From CBFHSF01 sp965658445 (GTDB taxonomy: Bacteria > Bacteroidota > Bacteroidia > Flavobacteriales > Schleiferiaceae): a DNA stretch of 64,000 bases. Location: NCBI GenBank assembly GCA_965658445.1, contig CBFHSF010000014.1, positions 11,056 through 75,055 of the forward strand, read 5' to 3'. The translations under genes and the position numbers were made by a program. Below are positions 51,716 through 59,683 of the stretch, piece by piece (position 1 is the stretch's first letter; each line of letters opens with the position of its first letter). The notes beneath the pieces were generated by a model, which ran no database searches, was not told the DNA's origin, and saw nothing but the letters and a program-made list of their open reading frames with translations.

Positions 51716-52118
51716 TGGTTGTTCCCCAAAAGAAACCTCAACCACTCAATTCTTTGACCAAGATTTCTTGACTCTTTGTGCCGAATTGGGAATCAATACA
51801 CAGGAGCAATCTACAATTGCAGTCTTCCCAAATACGGATTGCGTAGCGTGCAATAGATCAGTTTACCAAAGAATCGAAAAAAGCCGAATTGATAAAAACT
51901 CTAGGCCCATCATTCTTCTCCTCCCAGAAGAATTCAATTCAAAAGAGGAAAAATCAAAACTTTCCAATTGCGACCAAATATCCAACGTCAAAATTTACGA
52001 TTGCATTGAATATTCTCTCGAAGACATGAGGAGGTATGGACTGGTTCACTCCTTTGGTGTTTGGGTAGAAATTCAAAACGGTGAAATCGTTTTTCAGGAA
52101 GGCATCTTCCTAGATTAA
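51666..52118 (+). CDS. Small lipoprotein with a CxxC motif
   Basis: The 150-residue product has a lipobox (LEIFSGCSPKE). Within the mature part, AVFPNTDCVACNRSVYQRI places a CVAC pair after a predicted strand and before a helix, as in thioredoxin-like reductases; the rest (RPIILLLPEEFNSKEEKSKL, then FGVWVEIQNGEIVFQEGIF) fits a small thioredoxin-like fold. The fold is inference. The ATG at 51666 lies inside the end of the preceding gene (50-base overlap), implying coupled translation. Confidence 0.75.
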   Translation: MKPGITLLITLLLEIFSGCSPKETSTTQFFDQDFLTLCAELGINTQEQSTIAVFPNTDCVACNRSVYQRIEKSRIDKNSRPIILLLPEEFNSKEEKSKLSNCDQISNVKIYDCIEYSLEDMRRYGLVHSFGVWVEIQNGEIVFQEGIFLD

Positions 52119-52129
52119 TGCCGTTTTTT

Positions 52130-52732
52130 CTACCCCACCCCCTCCAAAACAGGAGCAGACTTCAGTGCTTTTTGAGCTTGGACTAAGTGGCGGTCTTGGT
52201 GGTAGATGACCACGCGGAGGGTGTCGCCCAATAGCAGCTTTATAATCTTGCTGATGCTGATGGCTGTTTTGTTGCGGGTAAGATTTACAGCGCGACAGCG
52301 GCCCAGCAATGCTAGCCAATGATCTTGGTCTTTGAGGTAGGTTTCGACCACTTCGGAGGTCAAGGCTTGGTTGGCGGGATTCATCACCTTAAAGGTATTC
52401 ATGGTGTTGAGTTTCTCGCCGGGCTCGGTGCGAGGCATGACACTTTTTGAAAAATACTCTCCCAACCACGTGCTCTTAAACATTTCAGGAGCTGTCCTTC
52501 CGGTCTTTTTCTGGGAGCTTTCGGCGGAAGCCAATACGCGTTCCACTTCAGGGAGGTAAAAGGCGTTGTACCTATTTAAATGTTCTATACACTCAAGGGC
52601 ATTCCACGCTTCAGGGGCCGGTTTTGCCTGCCAAGACTCTTGGGGCTGTTCCTTCCAATGCGCTACTTTTTCTATTCCCACTCGAACTCGGCGTTCGAGG
52701 TCATTGATTAAGTCTTCCTGTTTTCCCTTCAT
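52130..52732 (-). CDS. DinB-like four-helix protein
   Basis: The 200-residue protein of the DinB/YfiT superfamily of metal-binding four-helix bundles shows the conserved His positions: ECIEHLNRYN near residue 50 and VIYHQDRHLVQAQKAL near residue 180. Family members include thiol transferases; no specific reaction can be assigned. It ends 11 bases from the stop of the convergent lipoprotein cassette. Confidence 0.85.
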   Translation of the reverse strand: MKGKQEDLINDLERRVRVGIEKVAHWKEQPQESWQAKPAPEAWNALECIEHLNRYNAFYLPEVERVLASAESSQKKTGRTAPEMFKSTWLGEYFSKSVMPRTEPGEKLNTMNTFKVMNPANQALTSEVVETYLKDQDHWLALLGRCRAVNLTRNKTAISISKIIKLLLGDTLRVVIYHQDRHLVQAQKALKSAPVLEGVG

Positions 52733-52893
52733 GGCGATGATGTTATTTAGTTTACTCCTGTGGTCAAATCAAAATTCCTAATGATTCAACCCAATCGATA
52801 CTTCAAATTTCGGGGTAGCAGAAGAGACAACTATTGATTGAGATCAAGATTTTTTCTTTCAAATTTTCGTGGCAAGAATTCCCATCCCGAAAC

Positions 52894-53463
52894 CTACCCC
52901 TTGTCCAATCGAGACAATGTCTCCGGAGTCATTCTCAAATAAGAGGCGATATACTTGTGAGGAACTTCTTGAAAGAGTTGCGGCGAGCGCGCCAAGACGC
53001 GGTTCAATCGCTCTTGCGGAGACGGCGTTAAGATGTCCTTTTCTCTCTCCAGCTGTTGGTATACCAAACCCTCAATGCCACGCATCCAAGCGTTCAGCAG
53101 TTCGGGATCGGAGGTAACAAAATCCATATACACCTCTCGGGACATATACTTTACCTCAGAACTCTTGATGGCTTCCAAATACAAATCCGTGGGCTGTCCA
53201 GACACAAAGGAGTCCATGGCCACAATCAAGTTCTGAGAATACCCCAATCGTATGGTCGGTTCCTGATCTCCTCCGGCTGATCGGGATTCCCCGCCGTCCC
53301 CCTGCGAAAAGAAAATACGAATACACCCCGAATCAATGAAGTACAATTTCCTATCCACCTGACCCGCCTTACAGAGGTACTCACCTCGCTTTAGCGAAAG
53401 GGTTCCCTCCCAAAGCTCAGCTTCGTGAAGGGCGGTTACTATTTTTTCTACGGGGTTGGACAT
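52894..53463 (-). CDS. Crp/Fnr family transcription regulator
   Basis: From the ATG at 53461-53463 the protein has 189 residues. The longer open frame from 53532 would translate seven-base repeats and is rejected. Residues about 20-115 form the cyclic-nucleotide-binding-like domain (LKRGEYLCKAGQVDRKLYFI, DSGCIRIFF). The C-terminus has a winged helix with the recognition segment VPHKYIASYLRMTPETLSRL. The cAMP-binding phosphate cassette is not evident, so the ligand is unknown. A 20-residue Gly/Ser-rich insertion (SQGDGGESRSAGGDQ) lies in the sensor domain. Confidence 0.9.
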   Translation of the reverse strand: MSNPVEKIVTALHEAELWEGTLSLKRGEYLCKAGQVDRKLYFIDSGCIRIFFSQGDGGESRSAGGDQEPTIRLGYSQNLIVAMDSFVSGQPTDLYLEAIKSSEVKYMSREVYMDFVTSDPELLNAWMRGIEGLVYQQLEREKDILTPSPQERLNRVLARSPQLFQEVPHKYIASYLRMTPETLSRLDKG

Positions 53464-53471
53464 TGATGGTG

Positions 53472-53492
53472 ACTTGTGACTTGTGACTTGTG
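53472..53492 (+). repeat. Heptanucleotide tandem repeat, ACTTGTG x3
   Basis: Three identical copies of ACTTGTG lie directly upstream of the Crp/Fnr start codon, in its presumed leader. Confidence 0.9.
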
Positions 53493-53537
53493 AAGGGAAA
53501 GGTATAAAAACAATTTGTCCAACCGTCTTCATACCTT

Positions 53538-53565
53538 ACTAGTCACTAGTTTCTAGTCACTAGTC
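53538..53565 (+). repeat. Heptanucleotide tandem repeat, ACTAGTC x4
   Basis: ACTAGTC, ACTAGTT, TCTAGTC, ACTAGTC, then ACTCCCC, all in seven-base phase, between the Crp/Fnr gene and the lepA promoter. Confidence 0.9.
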
Positions 53566-53606
53566 ACTCCCCAAAAGAATTTTTCTCAAATTCATTGATT
53601 TTGACG

Positions 53607-53614
53607 TAATTTTG
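53607..53614 (+). promoter_or_regulatory. -7 element for lepA (TAATTTTG)
   Basis: This exact TAnnTTTG match lies 24 bases before the lepA ATG. The -33 element is not clear. Confidence 0.45.
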
Positions 53615-53637
53615 CCATCCTGCAAGAAATAGATTCA

Positions 53638-55434
53638 ATGAAGAACATACGTAACTTTTGTATCATCGCTCACATTGACCACGGTAAGAGTACCCTGGCC
53701 GACCGTTTGTTGGATGAAACACAAGCCATTTCTGATCGTGAGAAGAAGGACCAGTTGCTAGACAACATGGAATTGGAGAGAGAGCGAGGTATCACCATTA
53801 AGAGCCACGCCATTCAGATGAACTACGAGCACAAGGGCGAAAGCTACGTCTTTAACCTCATTGACACTCCAGGACACGTGGATTTCTCATACGAGGTATC
53901 TCGTTCCATTGCCGCCTGTGAAGGGGCCCTACTCATCGTAGATGCCGCACAGGGAATTCAAGCACAGACCATTTCTAACCTGTACTTGGCCTTGGAGCAC
54001 GACTTGGAAATCATCCCCATCCTCAACAAAATTGATTTGCCCTCAGCCAACCCAGAAGAGGTGGCCGATCAAATCATAGACCTCATAGGATGTGAGGAGT
54101 CTGACATCTTGCGAGCCTCAGCAAAAACGGGTATGGGCGTTCCGGAAATTTTGGAAGCCATCGTAGATCGCATTCCAGCGCCAGAAGGAGACCCCAACGC
54201 TCCGTTGCAGGCTTTGATTTTTGATTCTGAATTTAACTCATATCGCGGTATCGAGGCCATTTTTAAAGTGGTAAACGGCACCATGAAAAGTGGCGAAAGG
54301 GTGAAGTTTATGAACACCGGTCGCCAATATCTCGCGGACGAAATCGGTACGCTAAAACTTACCCAAGAGCCTAAAAAAGAAATTAAGGCCGGAGATGTGG
54401 GTTACATCATCTCGGGAATTAAAGATGCTAAGGAAGTTAAAGTGGGTGACACCATCACCCGAGTAGAAACTCCTGCGGAGGCGGCCATCGAAGGATTTGA
54501 GGACGTTAAACCCATGGTATTTGCGGGAATTTACCCTGTAGACACCGAGGAATTTGAAGAGTTGAGAGCTTCCCTAGAAAAGCTCCAACTCAACGATGCC
54601 TCTTTGACTTTTGAAGCAGAAACTTCGGCAGCCCTAGGATTTGGATTCCGTTGTGGATTCTTAGGAATGTTGCACATGGATATTATCCAAGAGCGCTTGG
54701 AGCGCGAGTTCAACATGACGGTAATTACCACGGTTCCCAACGTTAGTTACCACGCGTACATGAAGGCCAATCCCGAGGAAAGACTGTTGGTCACCAACCC
54801 CTCGGATTATCCAGATATTACTAAGCTCGATCACATTGAAGAGCCCTTTATCTCTGCCCAGATTATTACTAAAAGTGAGTTTGTTGGAAACATCATGACC
54901 CTCGCCATTGAGAAGCGCGGGATTTTGAAAAACCAAACTTACTTGACTTCTGAGCGCGTAGAGTTGACTTTTGATATGCCGTTGGCAGAAATCGTTTTTG
55001 ATTTCTACGACAAGCTTAAATCAATTTCTAAGGGATACGCCAGTTTTGATTACCACCCCATTGGGTACCAACAATCGGAATTGGTGAAAGTAGACATCCT
55101 TCTCAACGGAGAGCAAGTGGATGCCTTGTCTGCTTTGATTCACCGTTCCAACGCTGAGCGCATTGGTCGCAAGCTCTGTTCTAAGCTCAAGGAATTGATC
55201 CCAAGACAGCAGTTTATGATTGCCATTCAGGCAGCCATTGGTGCGAAAATCATTTCTAGAGAAACCCTTTCTGCCCTGAGAAAAGACGTTACCGCCAAGT
55301 GTTACGGTGGGGATATCTCTCGTAAGAGAAAGCTTCTCGAAAAGCAGAAAGCCGGTAAGAAAAAGATGCGTCAGCTCGGAAACGTAGAAGTTCCGCAACA
55401 GGCGTTCTTGGCGGTTCTCAAGCTGAATGACTAA
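53638..55434 (+). CDS. lepA: Elongation factor 4 (LepA)
   Basis: The 598-residue translational GTPase back-translocates or remodels stalled ribosomes. It shows G1 AHIDHGKST (11-19), G3 DTPGHVDFSYEV and G4 NKIDLP, and the LepA-specific C-terminal domain (SGGxI-type KCYGGDISRKRKLLEKQKAG, with KKKMRQLGNVEVPQQAFLAV). Its length is standard. A single gene with a promoter-like element at 53607. Confidence 0.97.
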   Translation: MKNIRNFCIIAHIDHGKSTLADRLLDETQAISDREKKDQLLDNMELERERGITIKSHAIQMNYEHKGESYVFNLIDTPGHVDFSYEVSRSIAACEGALLIVDAAQGIQAQTISNLYLALEHDLEIIPILNKIDLPSANPEEVADQIIDLIGCEESDILRASAKTGMGVPEILEAIVDRIPAPEGDPNAPLQALIFDSEFNSYRGIEAIFKVVNGTMKSGERVKFMNTGRQYLADEIGTLKLTQEPKKEIKAGDVGYIISGIKDAKEVKVGDTITRVETPAEAAIEGFEDVKPMVFAGIYPVDTEEFEELRASLEKLQLNDASLTFEAETSAALGFGFRCGFLGMLHMDIIQERLEREFNMTVITTVPNVSYHAYMKANPEERLLVTNPSDYPDITKLDHIEEPFISAQIITKSEFVGNIMTLAIEKRGILKNQTYLTSERVELTFDMPLAEIVFDFYDKLKSISKGYASFDYHPIGYQQSELVKVDILLNGEQVDALSALIHRSNAERIGRKLCSKLKELIPRQQFMIAIQAAIGAKIISRETLSALRKDVTAKCYGGDISRKRKLLEKQKAGKKKMRQLGNVEVPQQAFLAVLKLND

Positions 55435-55548
55435 GGCGAATTCGCCCTCGAAGCTGTCTCCATTTTTTCCTGTATTCCCTTTTTAAAAAGGCCTTACAAA
55501 ACAGGTTTTTTTAAAGTATCTTGCGTGCTCCAAACAAATGGATAGATC

Positions 55549-57090
55549 ATGTCAGATGCATTAAAAAACCTCAATGAGAAAAAGGAACAAGCCTTACTCG
55601 GAGGAGGTCAAAAGCGAATTGATTCACAACATAAAAAAGGAAAGCTAACCGCCAGAGAGCGTTTGCACTTTCTACTTGACGAGGGTTCTTTTGAAGAAAT
55701 GGGACAACTCGTTACCCACCGATCCACACTCTTTGGATTGGACAAACAAACTTTTTACGGAGACGGTGTAGTTACCGGATCGGGAACCATCAACGGACGC
55801 CCCGTTTACGTGTTCTCACAAGACTTTACGGTTTTAGGAGGATCACTGGCCGAAGCCCACGCAGAAAAAATCTGCCGCATTATGGACTTGGCCATGCAAA
55901 ACGGAATTCCCGTTTTGGGATTGAACGACTCTGGAGGGGCGCGTATTCAAGAAGGTGTTGTTTCACTAGGAGGTTACGCCGATATCTTCTACCGCAACAC
56001 TTTGGCGAGTGGAGTGATTCCACAGATTTCTGCCATTATGGGGCCATGTGCTGGTGGAGCTGTTTACTCTCCTGCACTTACGGACTTTATTGCCATGGTT
56101 GAGGACTCTTCTTACATGTTTGTCACCGGACCCAACGTAGTAAAGACGGTAACTCACGAAGAAGTGACTTCTGAAGAATTGGGAGGCGCCAGCGCACACT
56201 CAACAAAATCAGGGGTGACGCACTTTACCTACGAAAACGAAATTGCCGCCATTCAAGGTCTTAAGAGATTGATGAGCTACATCCCACAGAACTGTGAGGA
56301 AGACGCTCCTTCTCTACCCTATACTCCTAGTGACGAAACGCGCCCGGCTCTCAACGACATTATCCCAGACAACCCCAACCAACCATACGACATTCGCGAG
56401 GTTATTTCTGAGGTTATCGATTCGGATTCTTTCTTGGAAGTTCACAAGGACTTTGCAGAAAACATCGTAGTGGGATTTGCGCGCTTAGGCGGAAAATCCA
56501 TCGGAGTTGTGGCCAACCAGCCTGCGTTCTTGGCGGGAGTATTGGACATTAAGTCCTCTCAAAAAGGTGCCCGATTTGTAAGATTCTGTGATGCCTTTAA
56601 TATTCCACTTTTAGTATTTGAAGACGTTCCTGGATTCTTGCCCGGAACGGACCAGGAATGGAACGCCATCATTACCAACGGAGCCAAGTTGCTCTACGCG
56701 TTCTCGGAAGCAACCGTTCCAAGAATTACTGTTATTACTCGTAAGGCCTACGGTGGTGCCTACGACGTAATGAACTCTAAGCACATTGGTGCGGATATGA
56801 ACTTTGCATGGCCCTCAGCAGAAATTGCTGTAATGGGTGCCAAGGGAGCCGCCGAAATTATTTTTAGAAAAGAAATCGCGGAGGCGGAGGATCCCGCTGC
56901 GAAGTTGGCAGAAAAAGAAGCGGAATACGCAGAGAAATTTGCCAACCCTTACCGCGCAGCTTCTAGGGGTTATGTGGACGATGTAATCGTTCCTGAACAA
57001 ACTCGAGAAAAATTGATCAAGGCCTTTAAACTGCTAGAAAACAAAGCGGTTAAATTGCCCAAGAAAAAACACGGAAACATTCCGTTGTAA
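55549..57090 (+). CDS. pccB: Acyl-CoA carboxylase beta subunit (propionyl-CoA carboxylase type)
   Basis: The 513-residue carboxyltransferase moves CO2 from biotin to an acyl-CoA, most likely propionyl-CoA. Crotonase-like motifs include LNDSGGARIQEGVVSLGGYA, IMGPCAGGAVYSPAL and VTHEEVTSEELGGA (first half), and PGFLPGTDQEWNAIITNGAK and TRKAYGGAYDVMNSKHIGAD (second half). The biotin-carrying subunits are not adjacent. A terminator follows at 57106-57133. Confidence 0.92.
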   Translation: MSDALKNLNEKKEQALLGGGQKRIDSQHKKGKLTARERLHFLLDEGSFEEMGQLVTHRSTLFGLDKQTFYGDGVVTGSGTINGRPVYVFSQDFTVLGGSLAEAHAEKICRIMDLAMQNGIPVLGLNDSGGARIQEGVVSLGGYADIFYRNTLASGVIPQISAIMGPCAGGAVYSPALTDFIAMVEDSSYMFVTGPNVVKTVTHEEVTSEELGGASAHSTKSGVTHFTYENEIAAIQGLKRLMSYIPQNCEEDAPSLPYTPSDETRPALNDIIPDNPNQPYDIREVISEVIDSDSFLEVHKDFAENIVVGFARLGGKSIGVVANQPAFLAGVLDIKSSQKGARFVRFCDAFNIPLLVFEDVPGFLPGTDQEWNAIITNGAKLLYAFSEATVPRITVITRKAYGGAYDVMNSKHIGADMNFAWPSAEIAVMGAKGAAEIIFRKEIAEAEDPAAKLAEKEAEYAEKFANPYRAASRGYVDDVIVPEQTREKLIKAFKLLENKAVKLPKKKHGNIPL

Positions 57091-57105
57091 ATCATAAACT
57101 ATGAA

Positions 57106-57133
57106 AGAGCCTCCTGCAAAGGGGGCTTTTTTA
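57106..57133 (+). terminator. Intrinsic terminator after pccB
   Basis: AGCCTCC, loop TGCAAA, GGGGGCT plus a T-run. Sixteen bases after the stop codon. Confidence 0.88.
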
Positions 57134-57163
57134 TGAAAGAAAGATTGGAATAATTGAAAGGAG

Positions 57164-57718
57164 ATGGACGCATCCAACATCACTAAAAAATACCTCAGTC
57201 CCCACGAAACGGAGCGATGCATTCTACGGCCCTTGGTCATGGAAGACGCCCTTTGGTGGAGGAGCTTTTTTGAAGATGAGCGCTCCCTACAATACTTTCC
57301 TCCATCCATGAAGCACAAACCCAACGCTTCTTCTCAATGGATAGAAAAGCAACTCAAGCGCTATTCTGAAAATGCTTTTGGACTCTTGGCCGTTCTTGAT
57401 TTGGAAACGCAACAGCCCTTGGGACAAATAGGACTTCTCCTGCAAGACGTCAATGGCCACCCTATGTTGGAGGTAGGATATCACCTACTGCCCTCTTCAC
57501 GAGGCCGAGGGATTGCTCGAGAAATCAGTTCTTATTTAATTGAATGGGGAATGGCTCACACGGATTTTTCAGAAATTATTTCCATCATTCACCCCGACAA
57601 TATCCCTTCACAAAAAGTCGCCGAATCCAACGGAATGACCCGCGGACCAATTGTAGACTACACGGGAATTCCCGTATACATTTACTCCACCTCCTCTCAA
57701 AAGCCATCAAACAGATAG
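57164..57718 (+). CDS. GNAT family N-acetyltransferase
   Basis: The 184-residue acetyltransferase of the RimJ/RimL-like group has TERCILRPLVMEDALWW at the N-terminus, QQPLGQIGLLL, then the acetyl-CoA binding segment SSRGRGIAREISSYLIEWGM and HPDNIPSQKVAESNGMTRG. GxGxA appears as GRGIA. The substrate is unknown; close relatives acetylate ribosomal proteins or small amines. GAAAGGAG precedes the ATG. Confidence 0.9.
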   Translation: MDASNITKKYLSPHETERCILRPLVMEDALWWRSFFEDERSLQYFPPSMKHKPNASSQWIEKQLKRYSENAFGLLAVLDLETQQPLGQIGLLLQDVNGHPMLEVGYHLLPSSRGRGIAREISSYLIEWGMAHTDFSEIISIIHPDNIPSQKVAESNGMTRGPIVDYTGIPVYIYSTSSQKPSNR

Positions 57719-57769
57719 GGCCGTTTTTGATTTTTGCTTTACCTTTTAGGTGAAGAAAAAACCTTTTAT

Positions 57770-58399
57770 ATGAAACCCGGTCTTTCGTATCCGCCGCCGT
57801 GGAGTCTCTCTGGAGAGGGATGGATTTTCTATTTTTTGTTCCCTGCGGATGGCCGAAGCTGGCAACAGAGAATTGGATCCGTCATGTTGGTGAACTACCA
57901 TTCATCTCCCGTAGGACCTTATAAGGAACTCTTAATAATGCCCGGGAAAGTTCCGGTGGGCAACCATTGGGCAGACCGCATTACGGATATCTATGTAGAT
58001 AGCGAATTGAGTTGCACAGAGGGGCGTAAAAATTGGAATATCCCAAAACAACTCGGGGAATTTCAATGGAACACTTCCGACAAGCGGACTTTTATTGCCC
58101 TCAAGAAAGACACTCAACTATTGTTTTCTGTTGAACTCTCTCCACGAGCCTTTCGCTTTCCGGTAAACACCAATTGGCTTCCTATTAAACTTCACCAACC
58201 CGGTGATCAAAAGGATCTTTGGGTCAATCCCTATGGCGAAGGAAAAGGCCGCTTGGCAAAAGTCAAGGACCTCTATTCCGATCCCGATCATTTTTTCGAT
58301 CTGAGTTCCACGAAGCTTCTGGGCGCTCTTCAAGTAAATCCCTTTTCACTTACATTTCCCGTTCCCGATGAAGCAACCGAATCAAATGAAGCGATATAA
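57770..58399 (+). CDS. Acetoacetate decarboxylase-like protein
   Basis: The ATG at 57770 gives 209 residues; the open frame extends upstream only by TTG. The motif REGRKNWNIPKQLGEFQW-like segment (RKNWNIPKQLGEF, with Lys and Pro as in the family) and the start YPPPWSLSGEGWIF match the acetoacetate decarboxylase fold, in which a Lys forms a Schiff base. The reaction is not certain; distant members bind other small molecules. Its end overlaps the SDR gene start, so the two probably work in one pathway. Confidence 0.8.
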   Translation: MKPGLSYPPPWSLSGEGWIFYFLFPADGRSWQQRIGSVMLVNYHSSPVGPYKELLIMPGKVPVGNHWADRITDIYVDSELSCTEGRKNWNIPKQLGEFQWNTSDKRTFIALKKDTQLLFSVELSPRAFRFPVNTNWLPIKLHQPGDQKDLWVNPYGEGKGRLAKVKDLYSDPDHFFDLSSTKLLGALQVNPFSLTFPVPDEATESNEAI

Positions 58400-59147
58400 A
58401 GACCAAATCATCATTGTAACCGGAGCCGGTTCGGGCATTGGTTTGGAAATGGTACGTCAATTACTAAGTGCTCAAGCCTTTGTGCTGGCGGCAGATATTA
58501 ATACCTCAGCCCTCGAAGAGCGTTCCCACTCTAACCTAAAATCCATACCCTGTGATGTTTCTGAAAAGGGATACGCAAAACGCCTCATAGAATCTTGTAA
58601 ACTATGGAAAGGCGATCCGGACTACTTCTTTGCCAACGCAGGCTTTGCTTTGTATGGTCCACAAGAAAGTCTTTCGGCGGAAGCCATAGAAAGCATGTGG
58701 AAGGTCAATTACCACGCGCCCATTGAAGCAGCGAATGCGATGGAGAACACAACGCCAGCTGCCCAAACGGTAATTACGTGTTCGGCCATGGCTTTTTGGG
58801 GATTGGCAGGATATGCACAGTACTCAGCGACCAAAGCGGCCCTACACTCATTTGTAGATGTCTACAGACAAGAAGGAGGACGTCGCATTCAATTGATTTT
58901 TCCGGTGGCCACCGCCACTCAGTTCTTTTCCGCATCCAGCAAAAACACTCCGGTAGAATGGCCCTTGCAAAAGGTGAAACCCATGGTCAAGAACACGCTT
59001 GCGTCTGTAGCCAGAGGTTCCAAAAATATTTTTCCTTACCGTCCCTTTGCTTTGTATCTAGTCCTCAATCGGTTCTTGGGTTTTATTAAACCCGTGGCGA
59101 GATCTCTTTCTCGGTCCCGATTTCAATCTTTTAAAAAAGAAGACTAA
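58368..59147 (+). CDS. Short-chain dehydrogenase/reductase
   Basis: The 259-residue SDR has the NAD(P)-binding TGAGSGIG (about 18-25), FANAGFALYGP (NAG motif), Ser in TCSAMAFWG and the catalytic YSATKAAL (Tyr-x-x-x-Lys). Two ATGs are possible (58368 and 58386); both overlap the preceding decarboxylase-like gene. The last 35 residues (FALYLVLNRFLGFIKPVARS) are hydrophobic and basic and may bind membrane. The substrate is unknown. Confidence 0.92.
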   Translation: MKQPNQMKRYKDQIIIVTGAGSGIGLEMVRQLLSAQAFVLAADINTSALEERSHSNLKSIPCDVSEKGYAKRLIESCKLWKGDPDYFFANAGFALYGPQESLSAEAIESMWKVNYHAPIEAANAMENTTPAAQTVITCSAMAFWGLAGYAQYSATKAALHSFVDVYRQEGGRRIQLIFPVATATQFFSASSKNTPVEWPLQKVKPMVKNTLASVARGSKNIFPYRPFALYLVLNRFLGFIKPVARSLSRSRFQSFKKED

Positions 59148-59281
59148 AAGCCCTTGTTTACAGGGGGTTACGGACGCATCCGTAAAATTGGAGGAACTTT
59201 TTGAGAGGTGTTTGCAACGTGAGCACAGCCCATCAGAAGTTTAGAATTCTACTTTAGAAGTCCAACCAACTCTAAACGCAT

Positions 59282-59683
59282 ATGGGACTTCTCTTTTTAC
59301 CCTTTTTTCTCTTTTTGGCTCATAAGAGGCATATGGTTTACAAGCGCTGGCAATGGATTACTACTTTGCTGGGAGTAGCCATTCTCTTTGGGAGTTATCT
59401 CTTGAAGATTTGGACAGCTTCCCCATTGGAAAACATCTATTTTTTGGCGTGGCCTCTTATTTGGATCCCCTCGTTTATTGGGTTTTTGAGAAAGACCAAT
59501 AGAAGTTCTTTTGACCACTTGGTGATATGGTGGTCGGGAGTCACTTCCCTGTTACCCTTGGCTCAGCGGCTAGACCTACAGTACGTAGAATTGCCGAGTA
59601 CCCTGAGCCTAATTCTGCTGCTTTCCGTTGCCGTCTCGTACGGTCGCTTGGAGTGGAATTCGCAACAAAAACAAGTAAGTTAG
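59282..59683 (+). CDS. Small multipass membrane protein of unknown function
   Basis: The 133-residue protein has about four hydrophobic segments (near residues 3-13, 24-42, 52-68 and 105-121), a basic loop after the first and SYGRLEWNSQQKQVS at the C-terminus. No family is recognised. Its stop codon (59681-59683) directly abuts the stop of the convergent symporter gene, so no room remains for a separate terminator between them. Confidence 0.6.
   Translation: MGLLFLPFFLFLAHKRHMVYKRWQWITTLLGVAILFGSYLLKIWTASPLENIYFLAWPLIWIPSFIGFLRKTNRSSFDHLVIWWSGVTSLLPLAQRLDLQYVELPSTLSLILLLSVAVSYGRLEWNSQQKQVS

Noticed and set aside
53464..53532. N-terminal extension of the Crp/Fnr regulator
   Set aside because: It would translate the ACTTGTG repeats; the family N-terminus begins at the ATG at 53461-53463.
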